Positions 8,208 through 18,507 are shown, numbered from the stretch's first letter. The stretch is 64,000 nucleotides of DNA from an uncultured Candidatus Melainabacteria bacterium (GCA_934754505.1 CAKVIE010000008.1:1-64000); one strand, 5' to 3'. Notes: generated from the sequence alone by a model not told the origin. Program-made: numbers and translations.

Positions 8208-9633
8208 TACAATTTTAATATTTCCGATAATAGCGTGCCTGTTGATTTTGCTTATCAAAAACAAAAAATTTGATATGCTGATGCTTAACTTGTACGCACT
8301 CGTTCACGTTTTTTCAACGATTGTACTCACTATTAACAAAGATTGCGGAACTCCTTATTTTGCCGTTGATAATACAAATTTAATATTTTTAATTGTGTTA
8401 TCATTCATCTTTTTAATGACCGTCATTTACAACAACGGTTATACAAGAACTTTCAATTATCTCAACTATCCCGACAATAGAATAAGAAATTACACAATGA
8501 TGATTTTGATTTTCGTTTTATCAATGACGGGAACGATTTTAAGCACGGATTTAGGAATATCTTGGGTATTAATTGAGGCAACAACTTTATCAAGTGCATA
8601 TTTGATTTACTTCAACAAAACAAAACACGCAATAGAAGCAGCTTGGAAATATGTATTCATTTGCTCAATCGGTATCGCACTTGCTTTTGTCGGAATTATT
8701 TTACTCAATATTTCTACGGGAAACATAAATACTCTCAATTTCTCGGAATTATATGCAAATGCAGGCAATTTCGACCATAATTGGCTAAAGGTTGCATTTG
8801 TATTTATGTTATTTGGTTTTGGGGCAAAAATGGGCTTGGCACCTGTTCATTTTTGGCTGCCTGATGCTCACTCGGAAGCTCCTTCGCCGATTTCGGCATT
8901 ATTATCCGCAACACTTTTGAATTCTGCATTTTTAGTTATTGTAAGAGTTTTCAAAATTATGACACTTGCAGATTGTGCAAGCTACGCAAGATTTATGCTG
9001 CTGCTTATGGGGTTTGTTTCTTTATTCGTGACGGCAGTTTTCATTTATCATATAAAAAATTACAAGAGAATGCTCGCTTATTCTTCAATAGAAAATATGG
9101 GGATTTTGGCAATAGGAACGGCTCTTGGCGGTGTTGCATATTATGCGGTTGTTTTACATTTAATCGGACATTCACTTGCAAAAGCATCATTCTTCTTAAC
9201 TTCGGGAAATGTTTTAGAATTATTCGGAACAAAGAGAATAAAATCAGTCAGCGGACTTATGACGGCGGACAAAAATTCAGGCTGGCTTTGGACACTGTCT
9301 TTCCTTGCAATATGTGCATTCCCGACTTCGATATTGTTTGTCAGTGAATTTTTGATAATCAAAACCATGATTGTTCAAAAACATTACGCTTTGTGCATTT
9401 TGTTTGTTTTACTGCTTACAATAATTTTGTACGGCTTGGCAAAAGTTGTATTAAAAATGACTTACGGAAAATTAAGCGAGGACAAAAAAGAAATCGTTTT
9501 AGAAAACAAGAAAAAAATAGTGTTTTCAATGTACGTACCGCAATTTATAATGCTGATTTTGGTATTTACACTCGGAATATACATTCCCGACTTTTTAAAT
9601 AACATTATAAACGTTGTATTTACAGGGTTTTAG
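8191..9633 (+). CDS. hyfF: Hydrogenase-4-type membrane subunit F (antiporter-like)
   Basis: The 480-residue polytopic protein is a second NuoL/M/N-type subunit, in the HyfF branch. The key block GAKMGLAPVHFWLPDAHSEAPSPISALLSA (about residues 212-240) carries the antiporter Lys/His residues, and YKRMLAYSSIENMGILAIG follows. It should add a second ion channel to the complex. Two in-frame ATGs, at 8191 and 8200, both overlap the end of hyfE; the first is used here because an AAAGGA precedes it closely, but the second is equally plausible. A 16-base gap leads to hyfG. Confidence 0.9.
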   Translation: MNTMINTILIFPIIACLLILLIKNKKFDMLMLNLYALVHVFSTIVLTINKDCGTPYFAVDNTNLIFLIVLSFIFLMTVIYNNGYTRTFNYLNYPDNRIRNYTMMILIFVLSMTGTILSTDLGISWVLIEATTLSSAYLIYFNKTKHAIEAAWKYVFICSIGIALAFVGIILLNISTGNINTLNFSELYANAGNFDHNWLKVAFVFMLFGFGAKMGLAPVHFWLPDAHSEAPSPISALLSATLLNSAFLVIVRVFKIMTLADCASYARFMLLLMGFVSLFVTAVFIYHIKNYKRMLAYSSIENMGILAIGTALGGVAYYAVVLHLIGHSLAKASFFLTSGNVLELFGTKRIKSVSGLMTADKNSGWLWTLSFLAICAFPTSILFVSEFLIIKTMIVQKHYALCILFVLLLTIILYGLAKVVLKMTYGKLSEDKKEIVLENKKKIVFSMYVPQFIMLILVFTLGIYIPDFLNNIINVVFTGF

Positions 9634-9649
9634 CACAAGGATATAAATT

Positions 9650-11116
9650 ATGACAAATTGGATAAAAGCAAAAAATAATCAAAGAATAAATCTTTCGGAA
9701 ATTCCGACACTCTCAATTTCGAATTTAAGAAAAGAGATAATTGCAATGGAAAAACGTCCGATAGGATTTTTCGGGAAAGATTGGGGATTTGGTCAAACGA
9801 AATTGTTTGTTATTTTAGCTGACGATGAAAACGCTGATTTGTATATTTCATCGGCTCTTTTTATGCCCAAAGAGAAATCTTATGAATGTTTAACGCAGGA
9901 GATACCGTCATTTCATATTTTTGAAAGAGAATTTTATGAACAATTTAAGATTGAACCGCTCAATCATCCTTGGTTAAAGCCTGTTCGAGAAAATCAAGAC
10001 GAGTATGAATTTTTTGAGATGAAAGGTGATGAAGTTCATCAAGTTGCGGTAGGACCGATTCACGCAGGCGTAATCGAGCCCGGGCATTTCAGATTTATGT
10101 GCAACGGGGAAACCGTTTATCATTTGGAAATAATGTTAGGATATCAAAATCGTGGTGTAGAAGATTTAATTTTGAAAAGACCCTCTAATCAACTTGCGGA
10201 ATCAATTTGCGGAGATAGCGTAATTGCTTATAATACAGCTTTTTCTCAAGTTATGGAAACCCTGAAAAACATTCAAATATCAAATAAAGCACAATTAATC
10301 AGAAAAGCGGCATTGGAAATGGAAAGAGCAGCTGTTCATATCGGTGATATGGGTGCTGTTGCAGGCGACATAGCTTATTCAACGGGTGCAGCTGTTTTCG
10401 GAGTTACAAGGACTTTGGTGATAAATACAATGCTCGAATGGTCGGGAAGCCGTTTCGGACGAGGTTTGATAGCTGTCGGCGGAGTAAATTTCGACCTTGA
10501 TGAAAATCAAAATGAAAAAACTTTAAAGACTTTGGAAAAAGTTGAAAAAGACACCGACAGAATGACAAAAATTATGCTAAAATCGTCATCAGTTGTTTCA
10601 AGACTTGAAAAAACAGGCACCGTAAGCACTGAAAAAGCAAAAGAAACGGGGCTTGTCGGAATGGCAGCAAAAGCATCGGGTGTCGAACTCGATTCAAGAT
10701 TTGATTTTCCGGACAAATGGATTTCAGAGTTAGGAATAGAAAAGAAGCCTTTCAAAGGCATTGGTGATGTAAATTCGAGATTTAAACTGCGGTATAAAGA
10801 AGTTAAAGAATCTTTGGCTATGATTAGAAAAATCTTGAATAAACTAAAAGAATATAAAGACGAACCGATTTTGACTTCGGCAGACGGAAATTTGGAGAAA
10901 AATTCTTTTGTTGTTTCAGTTGTTGAGGGCTGGAGAGGAGAAGTTGTTCACGTTGCAATGACAGATGACAATTCAAATTTAACGAGATACAAAATCAAAG
11001 ACCCGTCCTTCAATAACTGGTTTGGCTTGGCACTCGCCGTCAGAAATAACGGTATTTCAGATTTTCCGTTATGCAATAAAAGTTTCAATTTGTCATATTG
11101 CGGCAACGATTTATAA
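9650..11116 (+). CDS. hyfG: Hydrogenase-like large subunit (NuoCD type) lacking NiFe ligands
   Basis: The 488-residue soluble protein is a fusion of a NuoC-like N-domain (about 1-120) and a NuoD/hydrogenase-large-like domain (about 125-488), as in HyfG/HycE. The large-domain landmarks GPIHAGVIEPGHFRF and LGYQNRGVEDL are present. In NiFe enzymes the metal sits on two CxxC pairs. Here the first is Cys187-Gly-Asp-Ser190, so its second Cys is lost. The C-terminal DPCxxC is replaced by the end LSYCGNDL, with a single Cys484. This pattern fits the Ehr (energy-converting hydrogenase-related) complexes rather than active hydrogenases. The protein probably contributes structure, or a modified electron/proton coupling site, next to the FeS subunit that follows. 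Confidence 0.88.
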   Translation: MTNWIKAKNNQRINLSEIPTLSISNLRKEIIAMEKRPIGFFGKDWGFGQTKLFVILADDENADLYISSALFMPKEKSYECLTQEIPSFHIFEREFYEQFKIEPLNHPWLKPVRENQDEYEFFEMKGDEVHQVAVGPIHAGVIEPGHFRFMCNGETVYHLEIMLGYQNRGVEDLILKRPSNQLAESICGDSVIAYNTAFSQVMETLKNIQISNKAQLIRKAALEMERAAVHIGDMGAVAGDIAYSTGAAVFGVTRTLVINTMLEWSGSRFGRGLIAVGGVNFDLDENQNEKTLKTLEKVEKDTDRMTKIMLKSSSVVSRLEKTGTVSTEKAKETGLVGMAAKASGVELDSRFDFPDKWISELGIEKKPFKGIGDVNSRFKLRYKEVKESLAMIRKILNKLKEYKDEPILTSADGNLEKNSFVVSVVEGWRGEVVHVAMTDDNSNLTRYKIKDPSFNNWFGLALAVRNNGISDFPLCNKSFNLSYCGNDL

Positions 11117-11136
11117 GGATTTATAAAGGAAAAAAT

Positions 11137-11895
11137 ATGTTAGATACACTCAAAGCAAGAATTTATCAAGGACAACAATTTATAAAAGATATCCCAAATG
11201 CCCCGATGAGAGAACAATTCAGAGGGTTTCCGATTTTAGACAATAAAAAATGTTCAACTTGTGGAAAATGTCTTGATATATGCCCGACAGGAGCTTTAAA
11301 ATTAAATCCGTTGTCGATAGATATGGGCAAATGCACTTTTTGCGGAGCTTGCAAAAACATTTGCCAAACAGGAGCAGTCAATTTTTCAAATCATTATAAA
11401 TTAGCATCCGCAACACGTGAAAAACTTGTTATAACGGAAGAAATGACGGCGGAAGAATTTGAGAAAACAGCAATTTCAGTGAGAAAAGAGATAAGTTCAT
11501 ATTTTTCGAAATCTTTAAAATTACGACAAGTTTCGGCAGCAGGCTGCGGAGGCTGTGAAACAGAATTAAATGCTTGTTCCAATGCAAACTTTGATATGGG
11601 AAGATTTGGGATAGACTTTGTTGCCTCGCCAAGACATGCCGACGGAATTGTAATCACGGGACCGATTTCCGAAAATATGGCTTATGCATTGGAAAACTGC
11701 TATAAATCAGTTCCCAACCCGAAGATTGTTATTTTATGCGGGGCTTGTGCAATTTCAGGCGGAGTATTTTTTGAAAGTTCAAAATTAAACAGAGAATTTT
11801 TGGAAAAATACCCGATAGATTTGTATATTCCGGGTTGTCCTGTACATCCGTTGACATTTATCAATGGTGTACTGAATTTCATCAGAGAAAAATAG
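11137..11895 (+). CDS. hyfI: Fused 2x[4Fe-4S] ferredoxin and NuoB/HyfI-type small subunit
   Basis: The 252-residue cytosolic iron-sulfur protein has two parts. Residues 35-80 form a bacterial ferredoxin domain with two complete Cys sets (39, 42, 45, 49 and 66, 69, 72, 76). Residues 125-252 form a NuoB/hydrogenase-small-like domain with Cys137 and Cys140 in GCGGCETEL, Cys204 in GACAISGG and Cys234 in PGCPVHP, enough for the proximal cluster. In E. coli Hyf the two parts are separate genes (HyfH, HyfI). The ATG at 11137, with AAAGGA eight bases upstream, is preferred over an ATG at 11098 inside hyfG. It closes the operon. All clusters are intact, unlike the NiFe site of the neighbouring large subunit. 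Confidence 0.9.
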   Translation: MLDTLKARIYQGQQFIKDIPNAPMREQFRGFPILDNKKCSTCGKCLDICPTGALKLNPLSIDMGKCTFCGACKNICQTGAVNFSNHYKLASATREKLVITEEMTAEEFEKTAISVRKEISSYFSKSLKLRQVSAAGCGGCETELNACSNANFDMGRFGIDFVASPRHADGIVITGPISENMAYALENCYKSVPNPKIVILCGACAISGGVFFESSKLNREFLEKYPIDLYIPGCPVHPLTFINGVLNFIREK

Positions 11896-12218
11896 TTAAA
11901 AATTATGGCAGATTGCAAAAGTTTTTCACCGCATAACAGACTAATTAAAAATTATAATTAACAAAGAAATATTAAGCTTTTCAAACTCATAAACCAATAG
12001 TTTAAGTTATTTGCAAATCTTGCAAATAATCTCTTTTAAATATTTACCATCTCTCCAATTTCTTCTGCTAAACGGAAGTAAAATTTATATGACAATTTCT
12101 ATTTTGAAAATTAAGAGAGCTTCTTAAAAGATGTTCAGGTATCTTTATATTGGCAGAGCTTTATGCTGCTTTATTGTTAGTTGTATTTATACTCTATTTA
12201 GGTTATAATAATTTTCTG
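11896..12218 (+). other. Intergenic region with an AT-rich inverted repeat
   Basis: No gene is seen in these 323 bases. At 12007-12029 a perfect 10-bp inverted repeat, TTATTTGCAA / TTGCAAATAA with a 3-base loop, is followed by TCTCTTTT. It may end the hyf transcript or be an operator. A TATAAT at 12204-12209 probably serves the autotransporter gene, nine bases before its ATG. Confidence 0.5.
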
Positions 12219-15200
12219 ATGAAAAACCTGAGGAATAGGATAAATACAAAGAAAAGACTATTATTATATTCAACTCTTTTGTCATTAATATTTGGTGGCA
12301 ATAATTTTGCAGTTGCTAAAGAGGTTACTGTTTCTTCAGGTACCGAATTAAAAAATATAATAGAAAAAACAACCGAACCTACCAAAATACTATTTGCAGA
12401 TAATATAGATATCACAGGTCTGACTACAATTAAAATCGGAACTGAAACAATCGAAATTGACGGGAATGGAAAAAGTTTAATAAATGAAAAAGATTCAAGA
12501 TTTGTTTTTTCAAATAATTCAAATTTAACCCTTAAAAACATGAAATATACAGGAAAGAATTCCAGTATAAATGTTAATAATGCAAATACAACTATATTAT
12601 TGGAAAATATTGATATTAGCGGTAGAACGACATCTGCCGTCCAAACCGGACCTGTTTTGTTTTTAATAAAGGATTGCGATGCAACTTTGAATAATGTCAG
12701 TGTTTCTTCAAGCATAGTAAATATTCAAAATAATAGTATTTCGGGTGGAGCGATAAATATTCAAACTGCAAAATCCAAAGGAGTTATAGCAGATTTAATT
12801 GATAACCAAATAACATCAGCAGGAAATGTTTTGGGAGGTTTGATATACAATAGAAGAACACTAACTCCTATTGGCGAATTGAATTTGAACGGTGATGTAA
12901 ATAAAAATAAAATTACCGCAAAAGTTAATATTTACGGTGGAATTTTAAATAATGAGAATAGCAGTATTCAATCAATAAATTGGAATGAAGTAAAAAATAA
13001 TACTATAACTACCACTAATAATTCGGTTACAGCGGGGTTTATTCAAAACAAACTTGGAACGATTGATAATTTGCATATTGGTTCTTTTTCCAATAATACA
13101 ATTAATTCAAATTTAAAAATTGATGGCGGACTGATATATAATGAAGGTGGAACGATTAACGGTGCCTTAGAAATTGGGCAAATAATCGGAAACACAATAA
13201 AAGCAAAAACTGATTTTAACGGATTAATTACGAATACATCAGGAAATATTAATTCAATTCAAATAGATTCTGTTTCCGATAACAACATTGCAATGAATTT
13301 TATGCGTGGCGGAATAATAAATCTTCAAGGGGCAAATATTAACGACATAACTATCGGGAAAGTTAATAATAATGTTGTTATAGGAAATGAAAACTCTACT
13401 GCTACCGGTTTTATATTGTATTTAAGAGAGTCGCCGAAAAATTCAACAATCTCATCTAATATAAACAATCTTACAGTAGGACAAATTCAGGGAAACAGCA
13501 TAACAGCAACGAACATAACTTCATTATTATTTCGTTCTGCATTGGTTCCTGTGGAAAATGCCACTGTCATTTCAAAAAACGGAAATGTAACTGTTGATGA
13601 AATCAGTAATAATAATTTAGTTGCTGTTGATTGTAATGATAATGCTCGTGGCGGATTTATTTATAATTTTCTTCATGGTGGTATAAAAACTACAAATACA
13701 ACAGTTAGTCTTGGTGATATAAATTTAAAACAGGTTTATAATAACCGTTTAGAAAGCACAATTCAAGATTCGGAAAACACAAAGGCTTTAGGTGGCAGGC
13801 ATGCTTCCGGAGGAATTATTGCAAATTCAATCCAATCCGGTCAGGGAAATGCTATTATCAAAAGTATTAATGGTGAATATGTAGGCAATTCACTTGTTTC
13901 AAAATCAAAAATAATGGACGCAAGTGGTGGTGTAATTTCTAATTCTATTAGTGGACAAGGAAATGCTTTTGTCGGAATTGGTTATACTCTTGATGAAAAT
14001 AATAAAATAATTTCAGTTGAAAATGCGATTTTAGGAACATACAAAAATAACTCTGTCCAATCAACAGAACTTTCCACAAACGGTGGCGTTATAGCAAACT
14101 ATGTTGAAAAAAGCCCAAAGAATAATGATATTGCTCAAATAGGGAATATCAAAGCTTATTTTAGCGGAAACTATGCTTTATCCGCTGAAAATAGTGCCTA
14201 TGGCGGAGCAATATCAAATTTTTACGCAAAATCAGAACAAGATTATAAAAATGCTATTATTGAGTCAATAAACAGTATATTTGAAAATAACTATGCAAAA
14301 ACAGAATCCGCAAATCCATTAAAAGGAGCATACGGTGGAGCAATTATTAATACTGCAACTATTAAAGCAATAAATAACTCGATTTTTAGAAATAATTATG
14401 CAATGTCTGTCGGCGGAAGCACTGCAACAGGCGGTGCTATATATACAAGACAAGATTTGGTTATTAATGCAAATAATAGCGGTCTGACGGAATTTACAGG
14501 CAATTATATTTCTACTGACGGTGGAACAACAAAGAATTATGAAGCAATTAATGTAGGTGCATCAGGAAAAACTCTTACATTAAATGCAACTACAAACGGT
14601 ACAATATTACTAAATGATTATATTAATGGTGTAAGTGGTTATAATGTCTTATTGACAGGTGATTCTACAGGAACAATTAAACTTTTTGATAAAGCCGACA
14701 TTAAAGGTGGGGCAAATGTAACCGTTGGCGGAAATGTTGTTATTGATACGGCAGATGGATTAATTCAGAAATTTTCTGAATTTAATTCGTTAAATTCGTC
14801 TGCAAATGCAAAATATAATATTGATTTTGACTTGTCAAAAGCTAATGACAGTAAACCGGATTACACAATAGGCGACAAAATTGCAGACGGATTTACGACA
14901 CAAACATCTTCTATCGGTTTTATGACCATTGATAAGTTGAATTTTATAAACAATTCTTTTGATGAAGTTTTGGGTAAAAATTTAAAAATCCAAATAATCC
15001 AAAATAACGATAATACTGATAATTTACAACTTGCATTGAGCGATAAATTGACTCCGCTTACGTCAACAGCGGGCAAAATAACACAAGTTACTACGACTAA
15101 AATAAATTCTTTAGTTCCGACAGTAAATTATAAGGATTTATTTGGTGGTATTACAACGACAAAGGATATTTACGGAATATTAGGACTTAATAAGACAAAT

Positions 15201-17594
15201 ACAACAAATGACAGTCTTAACATAAAAGTTACCCAAATTGATACTAATACCGTTTCAACAATGACGGAGGCTTTGATAGCATTGACTAATACCGAACTGA
15301 AAGATGCTGACGGTAATATTTTGGATAAAACATTTAATCTTTTCGACGAGGATTCTCTTGGTAATAAAACTACTGCAAACTATAAAGTTTCAGATAGTCT
15401 TGGCTCAATATACAAAAACTTAAACATTGTCGGAGCAACAAAAACAGATTCTTTAGGAAATCTTATTTTATCGGAATTGGATTTGGATAAAAAAACATCT
15501 TTTGTAGTTAAAGAGGGTTCGACGTTAAATATTTCAGATATAAAACTAAAAGGAAACGAAACGGTTATTACAAACAATAATGGGAATTTAATTTTTACAA
15601 ATAACAATATTATTGATGGTAAAATTACAGGAACAGCGGCGACAAATACGGGTATTTTAGGGATTAGTGCAAACAATTTAGATGTTACCTTAATTAATAA
15701 CGGAACGTTAAATTTAGGGGTAGGTAATATTGAAAAAGAAATTATCGGAAGTGGTTCGACAAACATTTTTGATGTAGTGACAAATAATGCAATAATATCA
15801 CAAAATGTTAATGTCTATTCAACAGGTAAATTAACAGTAAACGCAAACATTGGAAATTTAATAAACAGCGGCGAAGTAATTTCAAATACAAAAAATTTAA
15901 CAGGTTCTATAAATAATTTCGGAATATTAAATTTGTCAGGAACATTGGACAAGACAATTTCAGGTAACGGCACAACAAAAATTGTCGGTGATAACTTTAC
16001 AATGCTGAATGGAGCAGCTGTTAAAGGTACTTTGGATATAAATAATCAAACCTTAAATCTTTTAGCAACAAATACGACAAATATGTTTAATGATGTGAAT
16101 ATTAATTCAGGAACGTTAAATCTAATCAATAACAGCATTCATAATTTGTCAGCAAAATCATTTAATATTAATGGAAACGTTAATATTTTATTAGATGCGG
16201 ACTTAAAGAATTCTATAATGGACAGACTTCCGTCAACAACTGTTGTAAACGGTCTTATTACAGTTAATGGAATAAATTTGTTATCTGATTCTGTAAGTGA
16301 AAAAACATATATTCCGTTTGCCTATGATAGTTTTAAAGATAAAGTTCAAACAAATGTAGCAACGGTAGGAAAAGATGTTGCAAACAGTTATCAAACAACT
16401 TATTATGCTCCAATATATAAATATGATGTTAGTTATAACCCAAGCAACGGGTATTTCTTATTTTCTCGTGGTGATGGGAAAAGTTCGGCTGATTTCAACC
16501 CTGCAGTATTATCAGGAGCAGTAAATTCACAAGTTGGTGCGTATTCTGTTATAAATGAAACATTTAGCTATGCATTCAGACATGCTGATTATTCATTTAT
16601 GACATTGCCGAAGAAAATGAGAACATTGGCTAACCAATATGCAATCACGGAACCAAGATTAATTCAATACAGGAATGATTATGCTAAAACGGGAGGTATT
16701 TGGTATCAACCATATGCTAATTTTGAAAGTGTCGGTTTGTCAAACGGTCCGAGAGCAGATATTCAATCATACGGTTCATTGATAGGTGGTGACAGCAGAT
16801 ATAAAAAGCTTAAACGAGGATGGGGAACGGTAACTTCTCCTTATATCGGATATAATGGAACTTCTCAAAGTTATTTCGGTGTTTCAACAACCACAAATGG
16901 CGGAATATTAGGATTAACTCAAACTTTCTACCATAGAGATTTCTTTACGGCACTGACAATAAATGCGGGAGTCGGTAACGGTGAATCGCATACAATGTAC
17001 GGCAAGGAAAATTATACTGCATTAATGTCCGGCATTGGAAGTAAAACAGGTTATAATTTTGAATTTAATAACGGCAAATTTATTATCCAACCGTCTATAT
17101 TGATGGCATACTCTTATGTGAATACTTTTGATTATACGAATGCTGCCGGTGTAAAAATGTATTCTGATCCATTACATTCTATACAATTGCACCCGAGTAT
17201 TAAATTTATGGGTAATACTAAAAGTGGCTGGCAACCTTATGTAAGTGGTGGTATAGTATGGAACATATTAAACGAAACAAAATTTACTGCAAACAATGTT
17301 CGTTTACCGGAAATGAGCATAAAACCTTATGTCGAATACGGCATTGGTTTGCAAAAAGTTTGGCAAGATAAATGTACAGGGTTTGTACATGCTATGTTGA
17401 GAGAGGGTGGAAGAAACGGTATTGCATTAACTTTCGGCTTTACATGGGGTATAGGTAAAGAAGGTAAACCTATTGAAAAAGTTCGAAACGGCACAAAATA
17501 TGTTTTAAAAGATTCTGCTGTGCCTGTACAAAAAGTTGAAAGAAATTCGCAATGTATAAGCACAAACCCAAATCATTCCTATTCAAAAATTTAA
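12219..17594 (+). CDS. Large autotransporter with Pmp-like passenger
   Basis: The protein has 1791 residues from the ATG at 12219. A TTG at 12150 would add a second hydrophobic stretch before the signal sequence and is less likely. An extended signal peptide (RINTKKRLLLYSTLLSLIFG, cleaved near VAKEV) is followed by a very long Asn/Thr/Ile-rich beta-helix-like passenger. In the middle, repeated FxxN/ENNYA and GGAI/GGVI motifs (for example around protein residues 610-760) resemble chlamydial polymorphic membrane proteins. The last 300 residues form an autotransporter barrel (from GIWYQPYANFESVG to IALTFGFTWGIG). Unusually, about 50 hydrophilic residues follow the last strand, whereas autotransporters normally end in a terminal Phe/Trp. 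It is probably an adhesin. No ribosome binding site is seen. Confidence 0.8.
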   Translation: MKNLRNRINTKKRLLLYSTLLSLIFGGNNFAVAKEVTVSSGTELKNIIEKTTEPTKILFADNIDITGLTTIKIGTETIEIDGNGKSLINEKDSRFVFSNNSNLTLKNMKYTGKNSSINVNNANTTILLENIDISGRTTSAVQTGPVLFLIKDCDATLNNVSVSSSIVNIQNNSISGGAINIQTAKSKGVIADLIDNQITSAGNVLGGLIYNRRTLTPIGELNLNGDVNKNKITAKVNIYGGILNNENSSIQSINWNEVKNNTITTTNNSVTAGFIQNKLGTIDNLHIGSFSNNTINSNLKIDGGLIYNEGGTINGALEIGQIIGNTIKAKTDFNGLITNTSGNINSIQIDSVSDNNIAMNFMRGGIINLQGANINDITIGKVNNNVVIGNENSTATGFILYLRESPKNSTISSNINNLTVGQIQGNSITATNITSLLFRSALVPVENATVISKNGNVTVDEISNNNLVAVDCNDNARGGFIYNFLHGGIKTTNTTVSLGDINLKQVYNNRLESTIQDSENTKALGGRHASGGIIANSIQSGQGNAIIKSINGEYVGNSLVSKSKIMDASGGVISNSISGQGNAFVGIGYTLDENNKIISVENAILGTYKNNSVQSTELSTNGGVIANYVEKSPKNNDIAQIGNIKAYFSGNYALSAENSAYGGAISNFYAKSEQDYKNAIIESINSIFENNYAKTESANPLKGAYGGAIINTATIKAINNSIFRNNYAMSVGGSTATGGAIYTRQDLVINANNSGLTEFTGNYISTDGGTTKNYEAINVGASGKTLTLNATTNGTILLNDYINGVSGYNVLLTGDSTGTIKLFDKADIKGGANVTVGGNVVIDTADGLIQKFSEFNSLNSSANAKYNIDFDLSKANDSKPDYTIGDKIADGFTTQTSSIGFMTIDKLNFINNSFDEVLGKNLKIQIIQNNDNTDNLQLALSDKLTPLTSTAGKITQVTTTKINSLVPTVNYKDLFGGITTTKDIYGILGLNKTNTTNDSLNIKVTQIDTNTVSTMTEALIALTNTELKDADGNILDKTFNLFDEDSLGNKTTANYKVSDSLGSIYKNLNIVGATKTDSLGNLILSELDLDKKTSFVVKEGSTLNISDIKLKGNETVITNNNGNLIFTNNNIIDGKITGTAATNTGILGISANNLDVTLINNGTLNLGVGNIEKEIIGSGSTNIFDVVTNNAIISQNVNVYSTGKLTVNANIGNLINSGEVISNTKNLTGSINNFGILNLSGTLDKTISGNGTTKIVGDNFTMLNGAAVKGTLDINNQTLNLLATNTTNMFNDVNINSGTLNLINNSIHNLSAKSFNINGNVNILLDADLKNSIMDRLPSTTVVNGLITVNGINLLSDSVSEKTYIPFAYDSFKDKVQTNVATVGKDVANSYQTTYYAPIYKYDVSYNPSNGYFLFSRGDGKSSADFNPAVLSGAVNSQVGAYSVINETFSYAFRHADYSFMTLPKKMRTLANQYAITEPRLIQYRNDYAKTGGIWYQPYANFESVGLSNGPRADIQSYGSLIGGDSRYKKLKRGWGTVTSPYIGYNGTSQSYFGVSTTTNGGILGLTQTFYHRDFFTALTINAGVGNGESHTMYGKENYTALMSGIGSKTGYNFEFNNGKFIIQPSILMAYSYVNTFDYTNAAGVKMYSDPLHSIQLHPSIKFMGNTKSGWQPYVSGGIVWNILNETKFTANNVRLPEMSIKPYVEYGIGLQKVWQDKCTGFVHAMLREGGRNGIALTFGFTWGIGKEGKPIEKVRNGTKYVLKDSAVPVQKVERNSQCISTNPNHSYSKI

Positions 17595-17697
17595 TAATTT
17601 ACCTAAAATGTAATTCAAACCTCTAACGATATAGTTTATTTAAACAGCAGATTAAATATGTAAATGTCACAACAATTGGCACAACGAGCAAAATAAT

Positions 17698-18490
17698 ACA
17701 ATTATTTATGCAAGAGTATCAAGTGAGGAGCAGGGGGTATTCCATACCTGCATAAATAGATTTTTTACAAAATTACTCACAACAAAAGGATTTTAAGGTT
17801 ATAAAAACCTTTACGGAATCGGCATCAGCAAAATACAGAAATTGTCGTGTTGAATACGACAATATGATTGGCAAAAAAGCAAAAAGGCGGCTGTCAATTT
17901 ACAGCCGAACTCAAAAAAGGACGATATATATATTATCACTGTACGGGTAAAAAAGGCGGTGAATGTAAAACAAAAAAAGAATATGTCCGCCAAGAAGAAC
18001 TTGACGATGTATTTATGAGCCTTATAAAGCGAATTGCGAATAAAATACCTGAAGATATTCTTAATCGAATAAAAAGCGGCTTAAAAGACATGCAGAGAGC
18101 TAAAAACGAGTACGAAGAATTTGAAAAGAAAAAAGCAGACAAACAGATTGCAACAATAAAAAGACGGCTTGATTCGCTTTATGTAGATAAAATTGACGGA
18201 AAGATTTCAGAAGAATTTTTTGAGGAAAAGAATATTGAATGGCATGCAGAACAGAATAAAATGCTGATGAAATTGCAGTCTTTGAACAATGTAAGCAGAG
18301 AATTTTACGAAGGTTCGAACTTGTTGTTGGATTTCTGCAAATCCGCTGATAGCTTGTATTTGCAGGCAAGTCCCGAGAAGAAACGACAGATTTTAAAATT
18401 AATAGGTTCGAACTTTATATACAAAAGCGGAAACGTAGCAATAACGCTAAATCCCGCCTTTGATTTTCTATTAAATTGTGATTTGTCCCG
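17698..18490 (+). pseudogene. Decayed large serine recombinase
   Basis: The region starts with TIIYARVSSEEQG, the catalytic N-terminus of resolvase-type recombinases. The frame then shifts near 17737, and the continuation (GYSIPA, stop, IDFLQNYSQQKDFKVIKTF) carries a TAA where CAA (Gln) is expected. After NMIGKK the rest of the catalytic domain and the recombinase domain are missing. The reading frame resumes inside the zinc-ribbon domain (GGCQFTAELKKGRYIYYHCT) and the C-terminal coiled coil (to about 18490). An open frame continues to 18689, but only through the tRNA-derived repeat and non-coding sequence. These are remains of an integrative element; the frameshift, stop and internal deletion mean it is inactive. 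Confidence 0.85.
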
Positions 18491-18507
18491 TATGGTGGGC
18501 GATGCGG
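18491..18507. repeat. Copy of the tRNA-Val 3' end (likely attachment-site remnant)
   Basis: TATGGTGGGCGATGCGG is identical to 18719-18735, which covers the CCA and 3' acceptor/T-stem end of tRNA-Val. It lies directly at the end of the recombinase remnant. This is the expected footprint of integration at a tRNA gene. Confidence 0.75.

Noticed and set aside
9650..11116. Calling the complex an active NiFe hydrogenase
   Set aside because: The large subunit lacks three of the four cysteine ligands, so the catalytic metal site could not be built in the known way.
12150..12218. TTG start for the autotransporter
   Set aside because: It would place a second hydrophobic stretch before the signal peptide, and a likely -10 element lies within it.
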